Below are positions 21,743-31,006 of a stretch of 64,000 nucleotides of DNA, piece by piece (positions within the stretch are counted from its first letter, which is position 1; every line of letters begins with the position of its first letter). The stretch spans positions 1 through 64,000 of the forward strand of contig NZ_SOMG01000015.1 in NCBI RefSeq assembly GCF_004402045.1, in the 5' to 3' direction. Position numbers and translations under genes: made by a program. The notes beneath the pieces are model-generated. The model saw only the letters and a program-made list of their open reading frames with translations, made no database searches and had not been told where the DNA came from. This DNA comes from Lelliottia nimipressuralis (GTDB lineage: Bacteria > Pseudomonadota > Gammaproteobacteria > Enterobacterales > Enterobacteriaceae).

Positions 21743-22855
21743 ATGCGTAAGCAGTGGCTGGGGATCTGCATCGCGGCAAGTTTACTTGCGGCCTGCACAA
21801 GTGATGATGGTCAGCAACAGGCAACCGTCGCGCCGCCGCAGCCTGCGGTGTGTAATGGCCCGAACGTTGAAATCAGCGGCGCCGATCCCGTTTATGAACC
21901 GCTTAATGCCAGTGCCAATCAGGATTACGAGCGCGACGGCAAAAGCTACAAAATTGTTCAGGATCCGTCCCGTTTCAGTCAGGCTGGCTTTGCCGCCATT
22001 TATGATGCCGAGCCAGGCAGTAACCTGACGGCCTCCGGCGAAGCGTTCGATCCAATGCAACTGACTGCGGCACACCCAACGCTGCCGATTCCGAGCTACG
22101 CCCGTATCACCAACCTGGCGAACGGTCGTATGATCGTTGTGCGCATCAACGACCGCGGCCCGTACGGGAATGACCGGGTGATTTCCCTGTCGCGCGCGTC
22201 CGCCGACCGCCTGAACACCTCGAACAACTCCAAAGTCCGTATTGACCCGATTATCGTGGCGCAGGATGGTTCTCTCTCCGGGCCGGGTACCGCGTGTACG
22301 ACAGTAGCAAAACAGACCTACGCCCTTCCCGACCGCCCAAATCTTGACGGCGGAATGGGAAGTGCCTCTTCTCCGGCAGCACCTTCTGAGCCGGGGGGAG
22401 AAATTCGCCCGATCAGCAATGACACGCTCCAAAGCGATGATTCAACGGGCGCACCGGTAAAGAGCAGCGGCTTTCTGGGCGCACCGACGACCTTAGCCTC
22501 GGGCGTGCTTGAAGGCAGCGAGCCTACGCCAGCCCCTGCTCCTGTTACAGCACCAGCGACCCAACCGGCTCCCGTAACGGCGCCAGCGACCACGCAAAGT
22601 GCTGCGGTGGCGGCTCCGGCTGCGGCCAGCGGCAGCTATGTGGTTCAGGTTGGCGCAGTGAGCGATCAGGCACGAGCCAAACAGTATCAACAACGTCTGA
22701 GCCAGCAGTTTGGGGTACCAGGACGCGTTGAACAGAACGGCGCGGTGTGGCGTATTCAGATGGGGCCGTTTGCCAGCAAATCGCAGGCAGCGACCCTTCA
22801 GCAGCGCCTGCAGAATGAAGCTCAGCTTCAGTCATTTATCGCTGTTGCAAAGTAA
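21743..22855 (+). CDS. rlpA: RlpA, septal ring lytic transglycosylase lipoprotein
   Basis: An outer-membrane lipoprotein of 370 residues with lipobox LLAAC (Cys18). A double-psi beta-barrel domain near 75-160 includes LTASGEAFDP and VRINDRGPYGNDRVISLS. A C-terminal SPOR domain runs from about 295 (SYVVQVGAVSDQARAKQYQ) and binds denuded septal glycan. Between them lies a Pro/Ala/Thr-rich linker with a tandem APVTAPAT unit (about 22536-22590). The family cleaves denuded glycan strands in Pseudomonas; activity in enterics is less certain. It is the last gene of the rsfS-mrdAB unit. Confidence 0.93.
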   Translation: MRKQWLGICIAASLLAACTSDDGQQQATVAPPQPAVCNGPNVEISGADPVYEPLNASANQDYERDGKSYKIVQDPSRFSQAGFAAIYDAEPGSNLTASGEAFDPMQLTAAHPTLPIPSYARITNLANGRMIVVRINDRGPYGNDRVISLSRASADRLNTSNNSKVRIDPIIVAQDGSLSGPGTACTTVAKQTYALPDRPNLDGGMGSASSPAAPSEPGGEIRPISNDTLQSDDSTGAPVKSSGFLGAPTTLASGVLEGSEPTPAPAPVTAPATQPAPVTAPATTQSAAVAAPAAASGSYVVQVGAVSDQARAKQYQQRLSQQFGVPGRVEQNGAVWRIQMGPFASKSQAATLQQRLQNEAQLQSFIAVAK

Positions 22856-22941
22856 TTAATCGGCGGTGTCCGAAATGTCAGTTTGTGTAAAACAGATTCA
22901 CAAACTCATGCTTAAAGTCGGATGCCTGCCTGAATAGCATT

Positions 22942-22950
22942 TGCTATAGT
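22942..22950 (+). promoter_or_regulatory. Possible extended -10 promoter of dacA
   Basis: TGCTATAGT is an extended -10 with near-consensus hexamer TATAGT, about 45 nt before the dacA start. No good -35 is seen, which is tolerable for extended -10 promoters. Confidence 0.4.
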
Positions 22951-22994
22951 AAGGCACTTTTTTTAATTCCATCACGGATGTCGTAGTTCTGACC

Positions 22995-24206
22995 ATGAAG
23001 ACCACTTTTTCTGCTCGTTTTGTGCAGCGCATGGCGCTGACCACGGCCCTTTGCGCTGCTGCGCTCTCTGCAGCTCACGCCGATGACCTGAATATCAAGA
23101 CCATGATCCCTGGCGTTCCGCAAATCGACGCGGAATCCTACATCCTGATCGATTACAACTCTGGCAAAGTGCTGGCAGAACAGAATGCCGATGCCCGCCG
23201 TGACCCGGCCAGCCTGACCAAAATGATGACCAGCTACGTTATCGGCCAGGCGATGAAAGCAGGCAAATTTAAAGAATCGGACCTGGTTACCATCGGTAAC
23301 GATGCGTGGGCAACCGGGAACCCAGTCTTCAAAGGTTCATCTCTGATGTTCCTGAAACCGGGTATGCAGGTTCCTGTGTCTCAGCTGATTCGCGGCATCA
23401 ACCTGCAGTCAGGTAACGATGCCTGCGTGGCGATGGCCGATTTCGCCGCCGGTAGCCAGGATGCGTTCGTAGGTCTGATGAACAGCTACGTGACTGCGCT
23501 GGGCCTGAAAAACAGCCATTTCCAGACCGTACACGGCCTGGACGCAGACGGTCAGTACAGCTCCGCACGTGACATGGCCCTGATTGGTCAGGCGCTGATC
23601 CGCGACGTACCCAATGAGTACTCCATCTATAAAGAGAAAGAGTTCACCTTCAACGGTATTCGTCAGACCAACCGTAACGGCCTGCTGTGGGATAACAGCC
23701 TGAACGTTGACGGCATCAAAACCGGTCACACCGACAAAGCGGGCTACAACCTGGTGGCTTCAGCTACTGAAGGTCAGATGCGTCTGATCTCTGCCGTGAT
23801 GGGCGGTCGTACCTTTAAAGGTCGTGAAACAGAAAGCAAGAAACTGCTGACCTGGGGCTTCCGTTTCTTCGAAACCGTGAATCCACTGAAAGCAGGTAAA
23901 GAGTTTGCTTCAGAACCCGTCTGGTTCGGCGACAATGACCGTGCTTCCCTCGGCGTAGATAAGGACCTGTACCTGACCATTCCACGCGGTCGTATGAAGG
24001 ATCTGAAAGCCAGCTACGTTCTGAACAGCACAGAGCTGCATGCCCCGCTGCAGAAAAACCAGGTTGTAGGTACCATCAACTTCCAGCTGGATGGCAAGAC
24101 GATCGATCAGCGTCCGCTGGTTGTTCTGCAAGAAATTCCTGAAGGCAATTTCTTCGGCAAAATCATTGATTACATTAAATTGATGTTCCATCACTGGTTT
24201 GGTTAA
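22995..24206 (+). CDS. dacA: D-alanyl-D-alanine carboxypeptidase PBP5 (DacA)
   Basis: The main DD-carboxypeptidase, which trims pentapeptides. The product has 403 residues with a signal peptide of about 29 residues ending AHA|DD. The SxxK motif is S73LTK, SGN is in [11 protein letters not shown], and KTG is in [11 protein letters not shown]. The C-terminal amphipathic membrane anchor is near [16 protein letters not shown]. It has its own upstream region after rlpA and a terminator downstream. Confidence 0.97.
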   Translation: MKTTFSARFVQRMALTTALCAAALSAAHADDLNIKTMIPGVPQIDAESYILIDYNSGKVLAEQNADARRDPASLTKMMTSYVIGQAMKAGKFKESDLVTIGNDAWATGNPVFKGSSLMFLKPGMQVPVSQLIRGINLQSGNDACVAMADFAAGSQDAFVGLMNSYVTALGLKNSHFQTVHGLDADGQYSSARDMALIGQALIRDVPNEYSIYKEKEFTFNGIRQTNRNGLLWDNSLNVDGIKTGHTDKAGYNLVASATEGQMRLISAVMGGRTFKGRETESKKLLTWGFRFFETVNPLKAGKEFASEPVWFGDNDRASLGVDKDLYLTIPRGRMKDLKASYVLNSTELHAPLQKNQVVGTINFQLDGKTIDQRPLVVLQEIPEGNFFGKIIDYIKLMFHHWFG

Positions 24207-24259
24207 AAATTGAACACTTGAAAGTGTGATTTTGATCCCCATATACTAAGTATCCTGAT

Positions 24260-24291
24260 AACTCCCACCTGACGTGGGAGTTATTCTTTTT
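24260..24291 (+). terminator. Rho-independent terminator after dacA
   Basis: AACTCCCAC/GTGGGAGTT closes around CTGAC and is followed by ATTCTTTTT. Confidence 0.88.
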
Positions 24292-24311
24292 GACGTTACG
24301 CCGGAGCTGAC

Positions 24312-24575
24312 ATGAAAACCAAACTTAACGAACTGCTTGAATTCCCTACCTCATTTACCTACAAAGTAATGGGTCTGGCGAAACCTGAGCTGGTTGATCA
24401 GGTGGTTGAAGTGGTACAGCGCCATGCGCCGGGTGACTACTCTCCGTCAGTAAAACCAAGCAGCAAGGGCAACTACCACTCGGTTTCTATTACCATAACT
24501 GCGACTCACATTGAGCAGGTTGAGACGCTGTACGAAGAGCTCGGCAATATCGAAATTGTTCGTATGGTACTGTAG
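24312..24575 (+). CDS. ybeD: YbeD, DUF493 ACT-like regulatory protein
   Basis: An 87-residue DUF493 protein, [19 protein letters not shown] at its start, with a fold related to ACT regulatory domains. It is conserved next to lipB and has a proposed but unproven role linked to lipoate metabolism. It is preceded by the dacA terminator and followed by a strong stem-loop before lipB. Confidence 0.93.
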   Translation: MKTKLNELLEFPTSFTYKVMGLAKPELVDQVVEVVQRHAPGDYSPSVKPSSKGNYHSVSITITATHIEQVETLYEELGNIEIVRMVL

Positions 24576-24584
24576 TCCCTTTGC

Positions 24585-24608
24585 GGTTACCCGGTTTGCC
24601 GGGTAACC
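24585..24608 (+). other. Perfect stem-loop between ybeD and lipB
   Basis: GGTTACCCGG and CCGGGTAACC form a perfect 10-bp stem around TTTG, 9 nt after the ybeD stop. No T-run follows (CCTCTCCCC), so it is not a classical terminator. It could mark an RNA processing or stabilising element ahead of lipB. Confidence 0.6.
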
Positions 24609-24669
24609 CCTCTCCCCGCTGTGATATACTCCCGCACACCTTTTGTCCCTCGTCTTCGGAGACGCAGTT

Positions 24670-25311
24670 TTGTATCAGGATAAAATTCTGGTCCGTCACC
24701 TCGGGCTGCAACCTTATGAGCCTGTCTCCCAGGCTATGCATGACTTCACTGATTCACGCGATGACAGCACCCCAGATGAGATCTGGCTGGTCGAACACCT
24801 GCCGGTATTTACGCAGGGTCAGGCGGGAAAAGCGGAACATTTATTGATGACGGGAGATATCCCGGTTATTCAGAGCGATCGCGGTGGACAGGTCACTTAC
24901 CACGGGCCCGGGCAGCAGGTGATGTACGTCCTGCTTAATCTGAAGCGCAGAAAGCTTGGCGTGCGTGAACTGGTTACCTTACTGGAACAAACTGTCGTCA
25001 ACACGCTGGCGGAATATGGTATTGACGCGCACCCACGGGCCGATGCTCCGGGCGTCTACGTTGGGGAAATGAAGATCTGCTCTCTGGGGCTGCGTATCCG
25101 TAAAGGCTGCTCCTTCCACGGCCTGGCATTGAATATTAATATGGATCTCGCGCCTTTCCAGCGCATAAACCCCTGCGGCTACGCCGGCATGGAAATGACG
25201 CACATGCGCCAGTGGGTTGAAACCGCTACGCCAGAAAATATTCGTCCTGTGCTTTTGAAGAATGTGTTAGCACTACTTAACAATCCCCCGCACGAATATA
25301 TCCCTGCTTAA
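24670..25311 (+). CDS. lipB: Octanoyl-[ACP]:protein N-octanoyltransferase LipB
   Basis: LipB moves octanoate from acyl carrier protein to lipoyl domains, the first step of lipoate synthesis. The 213-residue product has the conserved [20 protein letters not shown], with catalytic Lys and Cys expected in [20 protein letters not shown] and [12 protein letters not shown]. The TTG at 24670 is preferred to the TTG at 24643: GGAGA lies 7 nt upstream and the family protein begins [11 protein letters not shown]. Confidence 0.95.
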   Translation: MYQDKILVRHLGLQPYEPVSQAMHDFTDSRDDSTPDEIWLVEHLPVFTQGQAGKAEHLLMTGDIPVIQSDRGGQVTYHGPGQQVMYVLLNLKRRKLGVRELVTLLEQTVVNTLAEYGIDAHPRADAPGVYVGEMKICSLGLRIRKGCSFHGLALNINMDLAPFQRINPCGYAGMEMTHMRQWVETATPENIRPVLLKNVLALLNNPPHEYIPA

Positions 25312-25325
25312 TATATCGTACAACA

Positions 25326-25360
25326 TGGCTCGCTAATTTGACGAGCCACTGTTTATTTAC
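25326..25360 (+). terminator. Terminator-like hairpin after lipB
   Basis: TGGCTCG/CGAGCCA closes around a 9-nt loop and is followed by CTGTTTATTT. The T-tract is imperfect. Confidence 0.55.
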
Positions 25361-25602
25361 CGCTTTTGCGCTTTACAATAAACCCCAGATTCTATATTTT
25401 CGAAGCGCCCGAATATTACCGTTACATATTATTTAGCCTTAAGCAAGCGCGGCAAACACGGTCTAAGTAACGTGAGTGATAATCACACAACTGTTTGTTT
25501 TCGATAAACAAGTGAAACAAAACCAACACTTTACGAATCTCTACAAGCATAATAAATAAATTCAACTATCATTCATATTGTGAATGTATACGGAGTGAAA
25601 GC
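25361..25602. other. AT-rich gene-free leader of ybeF
   Basis: No coding sequence is seen between the lipB hairpin and ybeF. The region is AT-rich and includes the small inverted repeats GTTTGTTTTCGATAAAC near 25493-25509 and ATTCATATTGTGAAT near 25570-25584. These are plausible operator or promoter elements for the LysR-type gene that follows; this is an inference. Confidence 0.5.
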
Positions 25603-26556
25603 GTGGAGTATAATAATTTACCAGCCAAACGCCTGAATGACTCTGGTGGCGAAGACAAGCCGCAAATTTTTCGGACTTTACGTAATATTGATCTCAATTT
25701 ACTGACTATTTTTGAGGCAGTATATGTCCACAAGGGTATCGTTAACGCTGCGAAAATTCTTAATCTCACGCCATCAGCAATAAGCCAGTCAATTCAAAAG
25801 CTACGTGCTATATTTCCCGACCCGTTATTTATCCGTAAGGGCCAGGGTGTGACACCGACGGCTTACGCCACGCACCTCCATGAGTTCATCAGCCAGGGGC
25901 TGGAGTCGATTCTGGGCGCACTGGATTTAACCGGGAGCTACGATAAGCAGAGAACCATCACCATCGGCTGTTCCCCTTCGGTGGGTGTACTTGTGATGCC
26001 TGCAATCTTCCAGGCCGTGAAAGAGCATGCGCCACAACTCCTGCTTCGCAATGTGCCGCTCAATGAGCCTGACATTCAGCTTGCCCAGTTCCAGACAGAC
26101 CTGATTATCGAAAGCGGTAACTTCAGTGCCAGAGCGCTGGGGCAAAATGTGCTCTATGCGGATAACCTGGTTCTGGTGTGCCGCCAGCAGCATCCTGCTC
26201 TCAGCGAGCCGTTGACTCTCGAAAACCTGCGCAACTACGATCACTCCTCTTTCATCACCGAGGGGCAGTCTAATCATGCCCTGCGCCAGCGTATTGATGA
26301 AATTTTCCCGGAGCGTCAGATCAGCTTCAGTAGTTACAATATGTTCACCACTGCATCCCTGATCGGCAGCAGCGACATGCTGTGCATCATGCCGGCACGC
26401 CTGTATAGCCTGCTGCGGAAATGCTGGCCACTGGAAAACATCCCGCTCAGTCAGCTTAATGCGGAATCTATTGAGATTTCACTGCATTACAACAAACTGA
26501 GTTTGCGCGATCCGGTTCTGGAAAACGTCATCCGCATTATCCGCCAGGCCTTCTGA
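25603..26556 (+). CDS. ybeF: LysR-type transcriptional regulator YbeF
   Basis: A 317-residue LysR-family regulator of unknown target. The winged helix-turn-helix lies near residues 34-90: LRNIDLNLLTIFEAVYVH, then LNLTPSAISQSIQKLR. A two-lobed effector domain follows. The DNA-binding part is nearly identical to E. coli YbeF as I recall it, while the effector domain has clearly diverged, so the ligand may differ. The start is GTG with GGAG about 9 nt upstream. It lies between lipB and lipA on the same strand, behind a long AT-rich leader. Confidence 0.88.
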   Translation: MEYNNLPAKRLNDSGGEDKPQIFRTLRNIDLNLLTIFEAVYVHKGIVNAAKILNLTPSAISQSIQKLRAIFPDPLFIRKGQGVTPTAYATHLHEFISQGLESILGALDLTGSYDKQRTITIGCSPSVGVLVMPAIFQAVKEHAPQLLLRNVPLNEPDIQLAQFQTDLIIESGNFSARALGQNVLYADNLVLVCRQQHPALSEPLTLENLRNYDHSSFITEGQSNHALRQRIDEIFPERQISFSSYNMFTTASLIGSSDMLCIMPARLYSLLRKCWPLENIPLSQLNAESIEISLHYNKLSLRDPVLENVIRIIRQAF

Positions 26557-26763
26557 CAGGTTAAGCCAGCATAAGCCCCTGCGCTATGCAGGGCAAAAGG
26601 CACAAAACAACAACTATTTTACAAATTGGCGACGTGGCAGGCTGCTTTAACGACCGTTTCAATGATATACTGCCTGTCGTTCGTTCAAAAATAGTTGATA
26701 AATACAACATTCCCTTGAATTGAAACGCTTTCCTTCGATATTCGCAACTGGAACACGCACGCT

Positions 26764-27729
26764 ATGAGTAAACCCATTGTGATGGAACGCGGTGTTAAAT
26801 ACCGCGATGCCGATAAAATGGCCCTTATCCCGGTTAAAAACGTGGCTACAGAGCGCGAGGCGCTGTTAAGAAAACCGGAATGGATGAAAATCAAACTTCC
26901 GGCCGACTCTTCGCGTATCCAGGGGATCAAAGCGGCGATGCGCAAAAACGGCCTTCACTCCGTCTGTGAAGAAGCCTCTTGCCCCAACCTTGCTGAATGT
27001 TTCAACCACGGTACCGCGACGTTTATGATTCTGGGTGCTATCTGTACCCGCCGCTGCCCGTTCTGCGATGTAGCTCATGGCCGTCCAGTTGCACCTGATG
27101 CTAACGAACCCCAAAAACTGGCGCAGACCATTGCTGACATGGCGCTGCGGTATGTGGTTATCACGTCCGTTGACCGTGACGATTTGCGTGATGGTGGTGC
27201 TCAGCACTTTGCTGATTGTATTACGGCCATTCGCGAGAAAAGCCCGACCATTAAAATTGAGACGCTGGTTCCAGACTTCCGCGGCCGTATGGACCGTGCG
27301 CTGGACATCCTGACCGCGACGCCGCCAGATGTGTTTAACCACAACCTGGAGAACGTGCCGCGTCTTTACCGCCAGGTGCGTCCGGGTGCAGATTATAACT
27401 GGTCTCTGAAACTGCTGGAGCGTTTTAAAGAAGCGCATCCGCACATCCCGACCAAGTCAGGTCTGATGGTAGGTCTGGGTGAAACCAATGAGGAAATCAT
27501 CGAGGTGATGCGCGATCTTCGCCGCCACGGTGTGACCATGCTGACTCTGGGACAGTATCTGCAGCCAAGCCGCCATCACCTGCCGGTACAGCGCTACGTG
27601 AGCCCGGACGAGTTTGATGAAATGAAAGCCGAAGCGCTGGCGATGGGCTTTACCCACGCAGCATGCGGCCCATTTGTTCGCTCCTCATATCACGCCGATA
27701 TGCAGGCGAAAGGCGAAGAAGTTAAATAA
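26764..27729 (+). CDS. lipA: Lipoyl synthase LipA
   Basis: A radical-SAM enzyme that inserts two sulfurs into octanoyl groups to make lipoyl cofactors. The 321-residue product carries both cluster motifs: the auxiliary cluster [12 protein letters not shown] (CX4CX5C) near residues 68-79 and the radical-[11 protein letters not shown] (CX3CX2C) near 94-101. The C-terminal serine ligand is in [10 protein letters not shown]. It is separated from lipB by ybeF and converges with tatE. Confidence 0.97.
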   Translation: MSKPIVMERGVKYRDADKMALIPVKNVATEREALLRKPEWMKIKLPADSSRIQGIKAAMRKNGLHSVCEEASCPNLAECFNHGTATFMILGAICTRRCPFCDVAHGRPVAPDANEPQKLAQTIADMALRYVVITSVDRDDLRDGGAQHFADCITAIREKSPTIKIETLVPDFRGRMDRALDILTATPPDVFNHNLENVPRLYRQVRPGADYNWSLKLLERFKEAHPHIPTKSGLMVGLGETNEEIIEVMRDLRRHGVTMLTLGQYLQPSRHHLPVQRYVSPDEFDEMKAEALAMGFTHAACGPFVRSSYHADMQAKGEEVK

Positions 27730-27754
27730 TGCTGTAATATTCACTTACAGTAAT

Positions 27755-27788
27755 ACAAAAAAACCGGCCCCATGAGCCGGTTTTTTTT
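27755..27788. terminator. Bidirectional terminator between lipA and tatE
   Basis: AAAACCGGC/GCCGGTTTT closes around CCCATGA, with A- and T-runs on both sides. It serves both convergent genes. Confidence 0.92.
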
Positions 27789-27809
27789 GCAAGCCCTCAG
27801 GCATTGCTG

Positions 27810-28013
27810 TCACTCTTTGTGAGAAAGCTTGTCCGCCGGGACGTCATCCTCGGCGCTTTTCTTCGCAGCCGCATCATCGTCGTTCATCGCTTTCTTAAAG
27901 CCTTTGATGGCAGCCCCCAGGTCACCACCCAGCGTGCGTAACTTCTTGGTACCAAACAGCAGGACGACCAGTGCGGCAACCACCAGCAGTTTGGTAATAC
28001 TAATCTCACCCAT
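27810..28013 (-). CDS. tatE: Twin-arginine translocase subunit TatE
   Basis: A 67-residue TatA paralogue: one N-terminal membrane helix ([18 protein letters not shown]), the hinge [21 protein letters not shown] with an amphipathic helix, and an acidic tail. It forms part of the Tat export pore alongside TatA. It is monocistronic and convergent with lipA. Confidence 0.95.
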   Translation of the reverse strand: MGEISITKLLVVAALVVLLFGTKKLRTLGGDLGAAIKGFKKAMNDDDAAAKKSAEDDVPADKLSHKE

Positions 28014-28138
28014 AGATACCTTCTTTACTTAAAACAGGCTGCATTCAGCGCCAAAACCTGATTGTATTAACGGTCATTTAGCGCGTGCACACAATAGCAA
28101 TCTGTAACAAGGTGAATCAAGCATTGTTGAAAAAAACG

Positions 28139-28927
28139 TCACAATAATTGCGGTGGCGCAAATCGACGATTGCGGAGAACGGGTAATTGCTGACGCGCAA
28201 GCGCAATTCTGTCTGCGTTTATCTCCGCCATCAGCAAAACGGGGGCTTCAGCGGCGGCGGCGATCGTCACCCCCAGCGGATCAACCACCCTGCTTTGCCC
28301 GATGTTTTTAGTGCCGCATTCTCCTGAGGCAACGACATAACAAGTCGTATCCAGCGCACGCGCCGCAAGCAGCGTTGACCAGTGGTGCTCTTTTAACGGT
28401 CCTTTGACCCACGCGGCAGGCAATACCAGCACGTCCGCGCCCTGTAACGCCAGATGGAGCGCCAGCTCCGGAAAACGCAGGTCGTAGCAGGTCATCAACC
28501 CAACCTTAAACCCGTCAATTTCCAGCAGCGGCGGAACACGGTCTCCTGGGTCAACGCGCCGCGACTCCTGAATGCTGAACGCGTCATAGAGATGTAGCTT
28601 GGCGTAACGTGCGACAATTGTCCCGCCACGAATAGCCACGAGCGTATTCACCGCACGACCCGGCGTGGAGGGAACATGCACCGTGAAAAGGGTGGTCATC
28701 TCGTTGCCGGCGCTCTGGGACAGTAGTTGCTGTAAAAACTCGCCATCCAATGGCTGCGCCGACTTCACCGACAGATCCGGGTCATTATCGTCCCTCGCCA
28801 GCAGCGCCTCAGGGAGAACTAACAGCGACGCCCCCTTCTGCCGGGCCTGCATCATCAGGTTGACGCATTTAATCGCATTCTCACGCCAGTCAGGCGTGAC
28901 CGCAAATTGCCCTACCGCAACATACAT
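28139..28927 (-). CDS. ybeM: YbeM, nitrilase-family deaminated glutathione amidase
   Basis: A 262-residue carbon-nitrogen hydrolase of the Nit1/Nit2 type, probably a repair enzyme that hydrolyses deaminated glutathione. The Glu-Lys-Cys triad is visible: Glu in [10 protein letters not shown] (about 41), Lys in [10 protein letters not shown] (about 110) and Cys in [11 protein letters not shown] (about 145). As I remember it, the K-12 copy is broken by a frameshift. This one is intact, and the repair role is inferred from the family. It diverges from crcB. Confidence 0.9.
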   Translation of the reverse strand: MYVAVGQFAVTPDWRENAIKCVNLMMQARQKGASLLVLPEALLARDDNDPDLSVKSAQPLDGEFLQQLLSQSAGNEMTTLFTVHVPSTPGRAVNTLVAIRGGTIVARYAKLHLYDAFSIQESRRVDPGDRVPPLLEIDGFKVGLMTCYDLRFPELALHLALQGADVLVLPAAWVKGPLKEHHWSTLLAARALDTTCYVVASGECGTKNIGQSRVVDPLGVTIAAAAEAPVLLMAEINADRIALARQQLPVLRNRRFAPPQLL

Positions 28928-28993
28928 ATTTGTCCCCTCATCATAAACGGCGTTAAACTCGTCACTCTTACAATCAAATAGCAGGTATTAAGC

Positions 28994-29377
28994 GTGTTAC
29001 AACTACTTTTAGCCGTTTTTATTGGTGGGGGAACGGGTAGCGTTGCGCGATGGTTTCTGAGTATGCGGTTTAATCCCCTGCATCAGGCGATTCCTATGGG
29101 GACTCTTGCCGCAAACCTGATTGGTGCCTTTATCATTGGCATGGGACTGGCCTGGTTTAACCGAATGACGCACATCGACCCAATGTGGAAGGTATTGATT
29201 ACGACCGGTTTCTGCGGCGGGTTAACCACCTTTTCCACATTCTCTGCCGAAGTGGTGTTTCTCTTTCAGGAAGGCCGTATCGGCTGGGCGCTGATGAATA
29301 TCGCGATTAACATGCTCGGTTCCTTTGCGATGACGGGGATCGCATTTTGGCTGTTTTCCTCTGCCAGTACGCATTAA
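28994..29377 (+). CDS. crcB: Fluoride channel CrcB/Fluc
   Basis: A 127-residue, four-helix inner-membrane protein that exports fluoride as an antiparallel dimer. Hallmarks are [16 protein letters not shown], the [14 protein letters not shown] helix with the pore Asn, and [13 protein letters not shown] with the Phe/Thr fluoride track. The start is GTG. I looked for, and did not see, a fluoride riboswitch in the short leader. Confidence 0.95.
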   Translation: MLQLLLAVFIGGGTGSVARWFLSMRFNPLHQAIPMGTLAANLIGAFIIGMGLAWFNRMTHIDPMWKVLITTGFCGGLTTFSTFSAEVVFLFQEGRIGWALMNIAINMLGSFAMTGIAFWLFSSASTH

Positions 29378-29448
29378 CAGCCTGAACGTTAATGTTGGCT
29401 TAATTTTTCTCTGTCACTCTGAGTGTAATACTGAACGAGGGTGACAGA

Positions 29449-29535
29449 ATGAAACAGAGTCTGATGAGCGCAGGAATGGTATTGTTGAGCGTGCTGATCG
29501 TTGCCAGCTTCCTGAAAATGTATCTGCTTGGCTGA
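29449..29535 (+). CDS. Predicted 28-residue single-helix membrane protein
   Basis: A short frame begins MKQSLMSAGMVLLSVLIVAS and ends KMYLLG, preceded by GAGGGTGAC about 6 nt upstream. Almost all of it is one hydrophobic helix after a charged start. It lies between crcB and a terminator and would be transcribed with crcB. I do not recognise it by name. Its good ribosome-binding site and membrane-helix composition argue for a real small protein, but this is unproven. Confidence 0.55.
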   Translation: MKQSLMSAGMVLLSVLIVASFLKMYLLG

Positions 29536-29543
29536 TTGAAAAC

Positions 29544-29575
29544 GAAAAAAACCCGCTCAGTGAGCGGGTTTTGAA
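29544..29575. terminator. Bidirectional terminator between crcB unit and cspE
   Basis: AAAACCCGCTC/GAGCGGGTTTT with an A-run on the left and T-run on the right serves the small frame and convergent cspE. Confidence 0.88.
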
Positions 29576-29596
29576 ATTCTTGCTGACGCGTCTGAA

Positions 29597-29806
29597 TTAC
29601 AGAGCGATTACGTTAGCAGCAGAAGGGCCTTTGGCACCGTTAGTGATTTCGAACTCTACACGCTGACCTTCAGCCAGAGTTTTGAAACCATTAGACTGGA
29701 TTGCAGAGAAGTGTACGAACACATCTTTGCTGCCATCTTCAGGAGTAATGAAACCGAATCCTTTGGACTCATTAAACCACTTAACGTTACCTTTAATCTT
29801 AGACAT
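29597..29806 (-). CDS. cspE: Cold-shock-like protein CspE
   Basis: A 69-residue single cold-shock domain, an RNA chaperone and transcription antiterminator expressed at normal temperature. RNP1 is KGFGFI and RNP2 is VFVHF. I chose [12 protein letters not shown] at 29806; the frame extends 10 codons upstream without family similarity. The leader (29807-29996) contains a hairpin CGACACA/TGTGTCG near 29830-29848, a likely structured 5' UTR. The chromosomal place next to crcB and pagP fits CspE rather than CspC. Confidence 0.94.
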   Translation of the reverse strand: MSKIKGNVKWFNESKGFGFITPEDGSKDVFVHFSAIQSNGFKTLAEGQRVEFEITNGAKGPSAANVIAL

Positions 29807-29996
29807 CAAAATTACCTTTACATTAAAAAACGACACAAATGCTGTGTCGGTTACCAGTACATCAATTGTGGGACCTTTTGTCCAGCGGATCTTTGATAAA
29901 AAGTGACTAAAGTCGCGTTAATTATCACTGGCAGATTTTTATCGTTTATGAATCAACGACTGCGCATTTTTTCACCATCATGTAAAGTTTTTTCAG

Positions 29997-30614
29997 TTAA
30001 AACTGAAAACGCATCCAGGCGAAGTAAACGTTACCGTTGTTATAGGTGCCCGGGATGTAGGTCATCTGGAACGTTGCAGGACCGTATCCAATCGAGGCCA
30101 ACGGCAGCAGCACTGGAATCGGGATATAGTTCCAGTTGTCACGTGCAGTGACCCCAGCGGTATAGCCCAAACCGATGTGGAAGTTCTCGTCCGCTAACGG
30201 TCGCCAGGTTTTCTCCCAGCCGTAACCCCCAATCGGTTCCCATTTATTAAACGAGTCTTTAAAGGCCATCAGATAGATGCCGTGCCAGTTTCCCTTTTCA
30301 TCCCAGCGCGACTGGCCAAAACCCGCGCCCCAGGGACGCTCGTTGTATTTATCTGTTTTCTCTTTGTCATAAGCAAAACGCGCATGCCACGTTATCGCCG
30401 GAACATAGAGGTCATAGTGTTCAGGAGCCGTCCAGGTTTGGGATACATTATCTGTAAAGGTTGAGAACCAGCCTTTATCTGTCGCGTTGTCCCCTGCCTG
30501 CGCAACAGAAGAAAACGTTAACTGCCCAAAAATAAACAACAAAATAGAGAAAAATGTATTACGTGCGATCACAATGCAATTACCATTCTTAGTATTCGAG
30601 GCAAAGTTTACCAT
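29997..30614 (-). CDS. pagP: Lipid A palmitoyltransferase PagP
   Basis: An outer-membrane beta-barrel enzyme that moves palmitate from phospholipid to lipid A. A signal peptide ends near SSVAQA|GD. The barrel part is conserved, with [20 protein letters not shown] (catalytic His), [19 protein letters not shown], and a C-terminal aromatic strand ending MRFQF. The start is uncertain: the ATG at 30614 gives 205 residues with a long N-region and a poor ribosome site, while a GTG at 30572 gives a more typical signal peptide. PhoP control is known in relatives; I could not place a convincing PhoP box. Confidence 0.9.
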   Translation of the reverse strand: MVNFASNTKNGNCIVIARNTFFSILLFIFGQLTFSSVAQAGDNATDKGWFSTFTDNVSQTWTAPEHYDLYVPAITWHARFAYDKEKTDKYNERPWGAGFGQSRWDEKGNWHGIYLMAFKDSFNKWEPIGGYGWEKTWRPLADENFHIGLGYTAGVTARDNWNYIPIPVLLPLASIGYGPATFQMTYIPGTYNNGNVYFAWMRFQF

Positions 30615-31006
30615 AAAATAGTTGAATCAAGGCTTAACGGCATCGGCGTTATTCCTAATTATCCACCCTTTTTTCGGGAATATTCTTAATAAATTCTGAC
30701 AACAAGTCCGAATAATCACATTAAGAGTGTGCCTTTTATCGTTTAACCTTCTTTATCAATAACATGCAAAATCACACAAAACATTAACAATTTGTTATCA
30801 TTATAAGGACATATCGTGCTATTTCTGACGGTCAAGATCCTCATGACATAAATGTATGGGTTATGGCAAAAACACGATTGTTCTGTTCTCTAGTCGTCTG
30901 TTTATTGATTTTAATCAGCAAGAACAGCCCATTTATTGGGCACATTTCATCCTTCTTTTTTTATTGATTTTTTGTGCTCCAGTGCAGCAAAGATACAGGG
31001 GAAATC
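30615..31006. other. Divergent pagP-dcuC regulatory region
   Basis: These 392 nt of AT-rich sequence contain no gene I can support. Besides promoters for pagP (left) and dcuC (right), the only site I can name is the FNR-like palindrome at 30905-30918. Confidence 0.7.
30905..30918. promoter_or_regulatory. FNR-type binding site upstream of dcuC
   Basis: TTGATTTTAATCAG matches the FNR consensus TTGATnnnnATCAA at nine of ten defined positions. It is centred about 95 nt upstream of the dcuC start. dcuC is known to be FNR-activated in E. coli. Confidence 0.6.

Noticed and set aside
28928..28993. Fluoride riboswitch upstream of crcB
   Set aside because: The leader is only 66 nt, and the conserved fluoride-aptamer pattern is not seen.
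30741..30755. PhoP-box-like direct repeat GTTTA-N5-CTTTA near pagP
   Set aside because: One repeat half is mismatched and the orientation faces dcuC, so it is too weak to report as a site.
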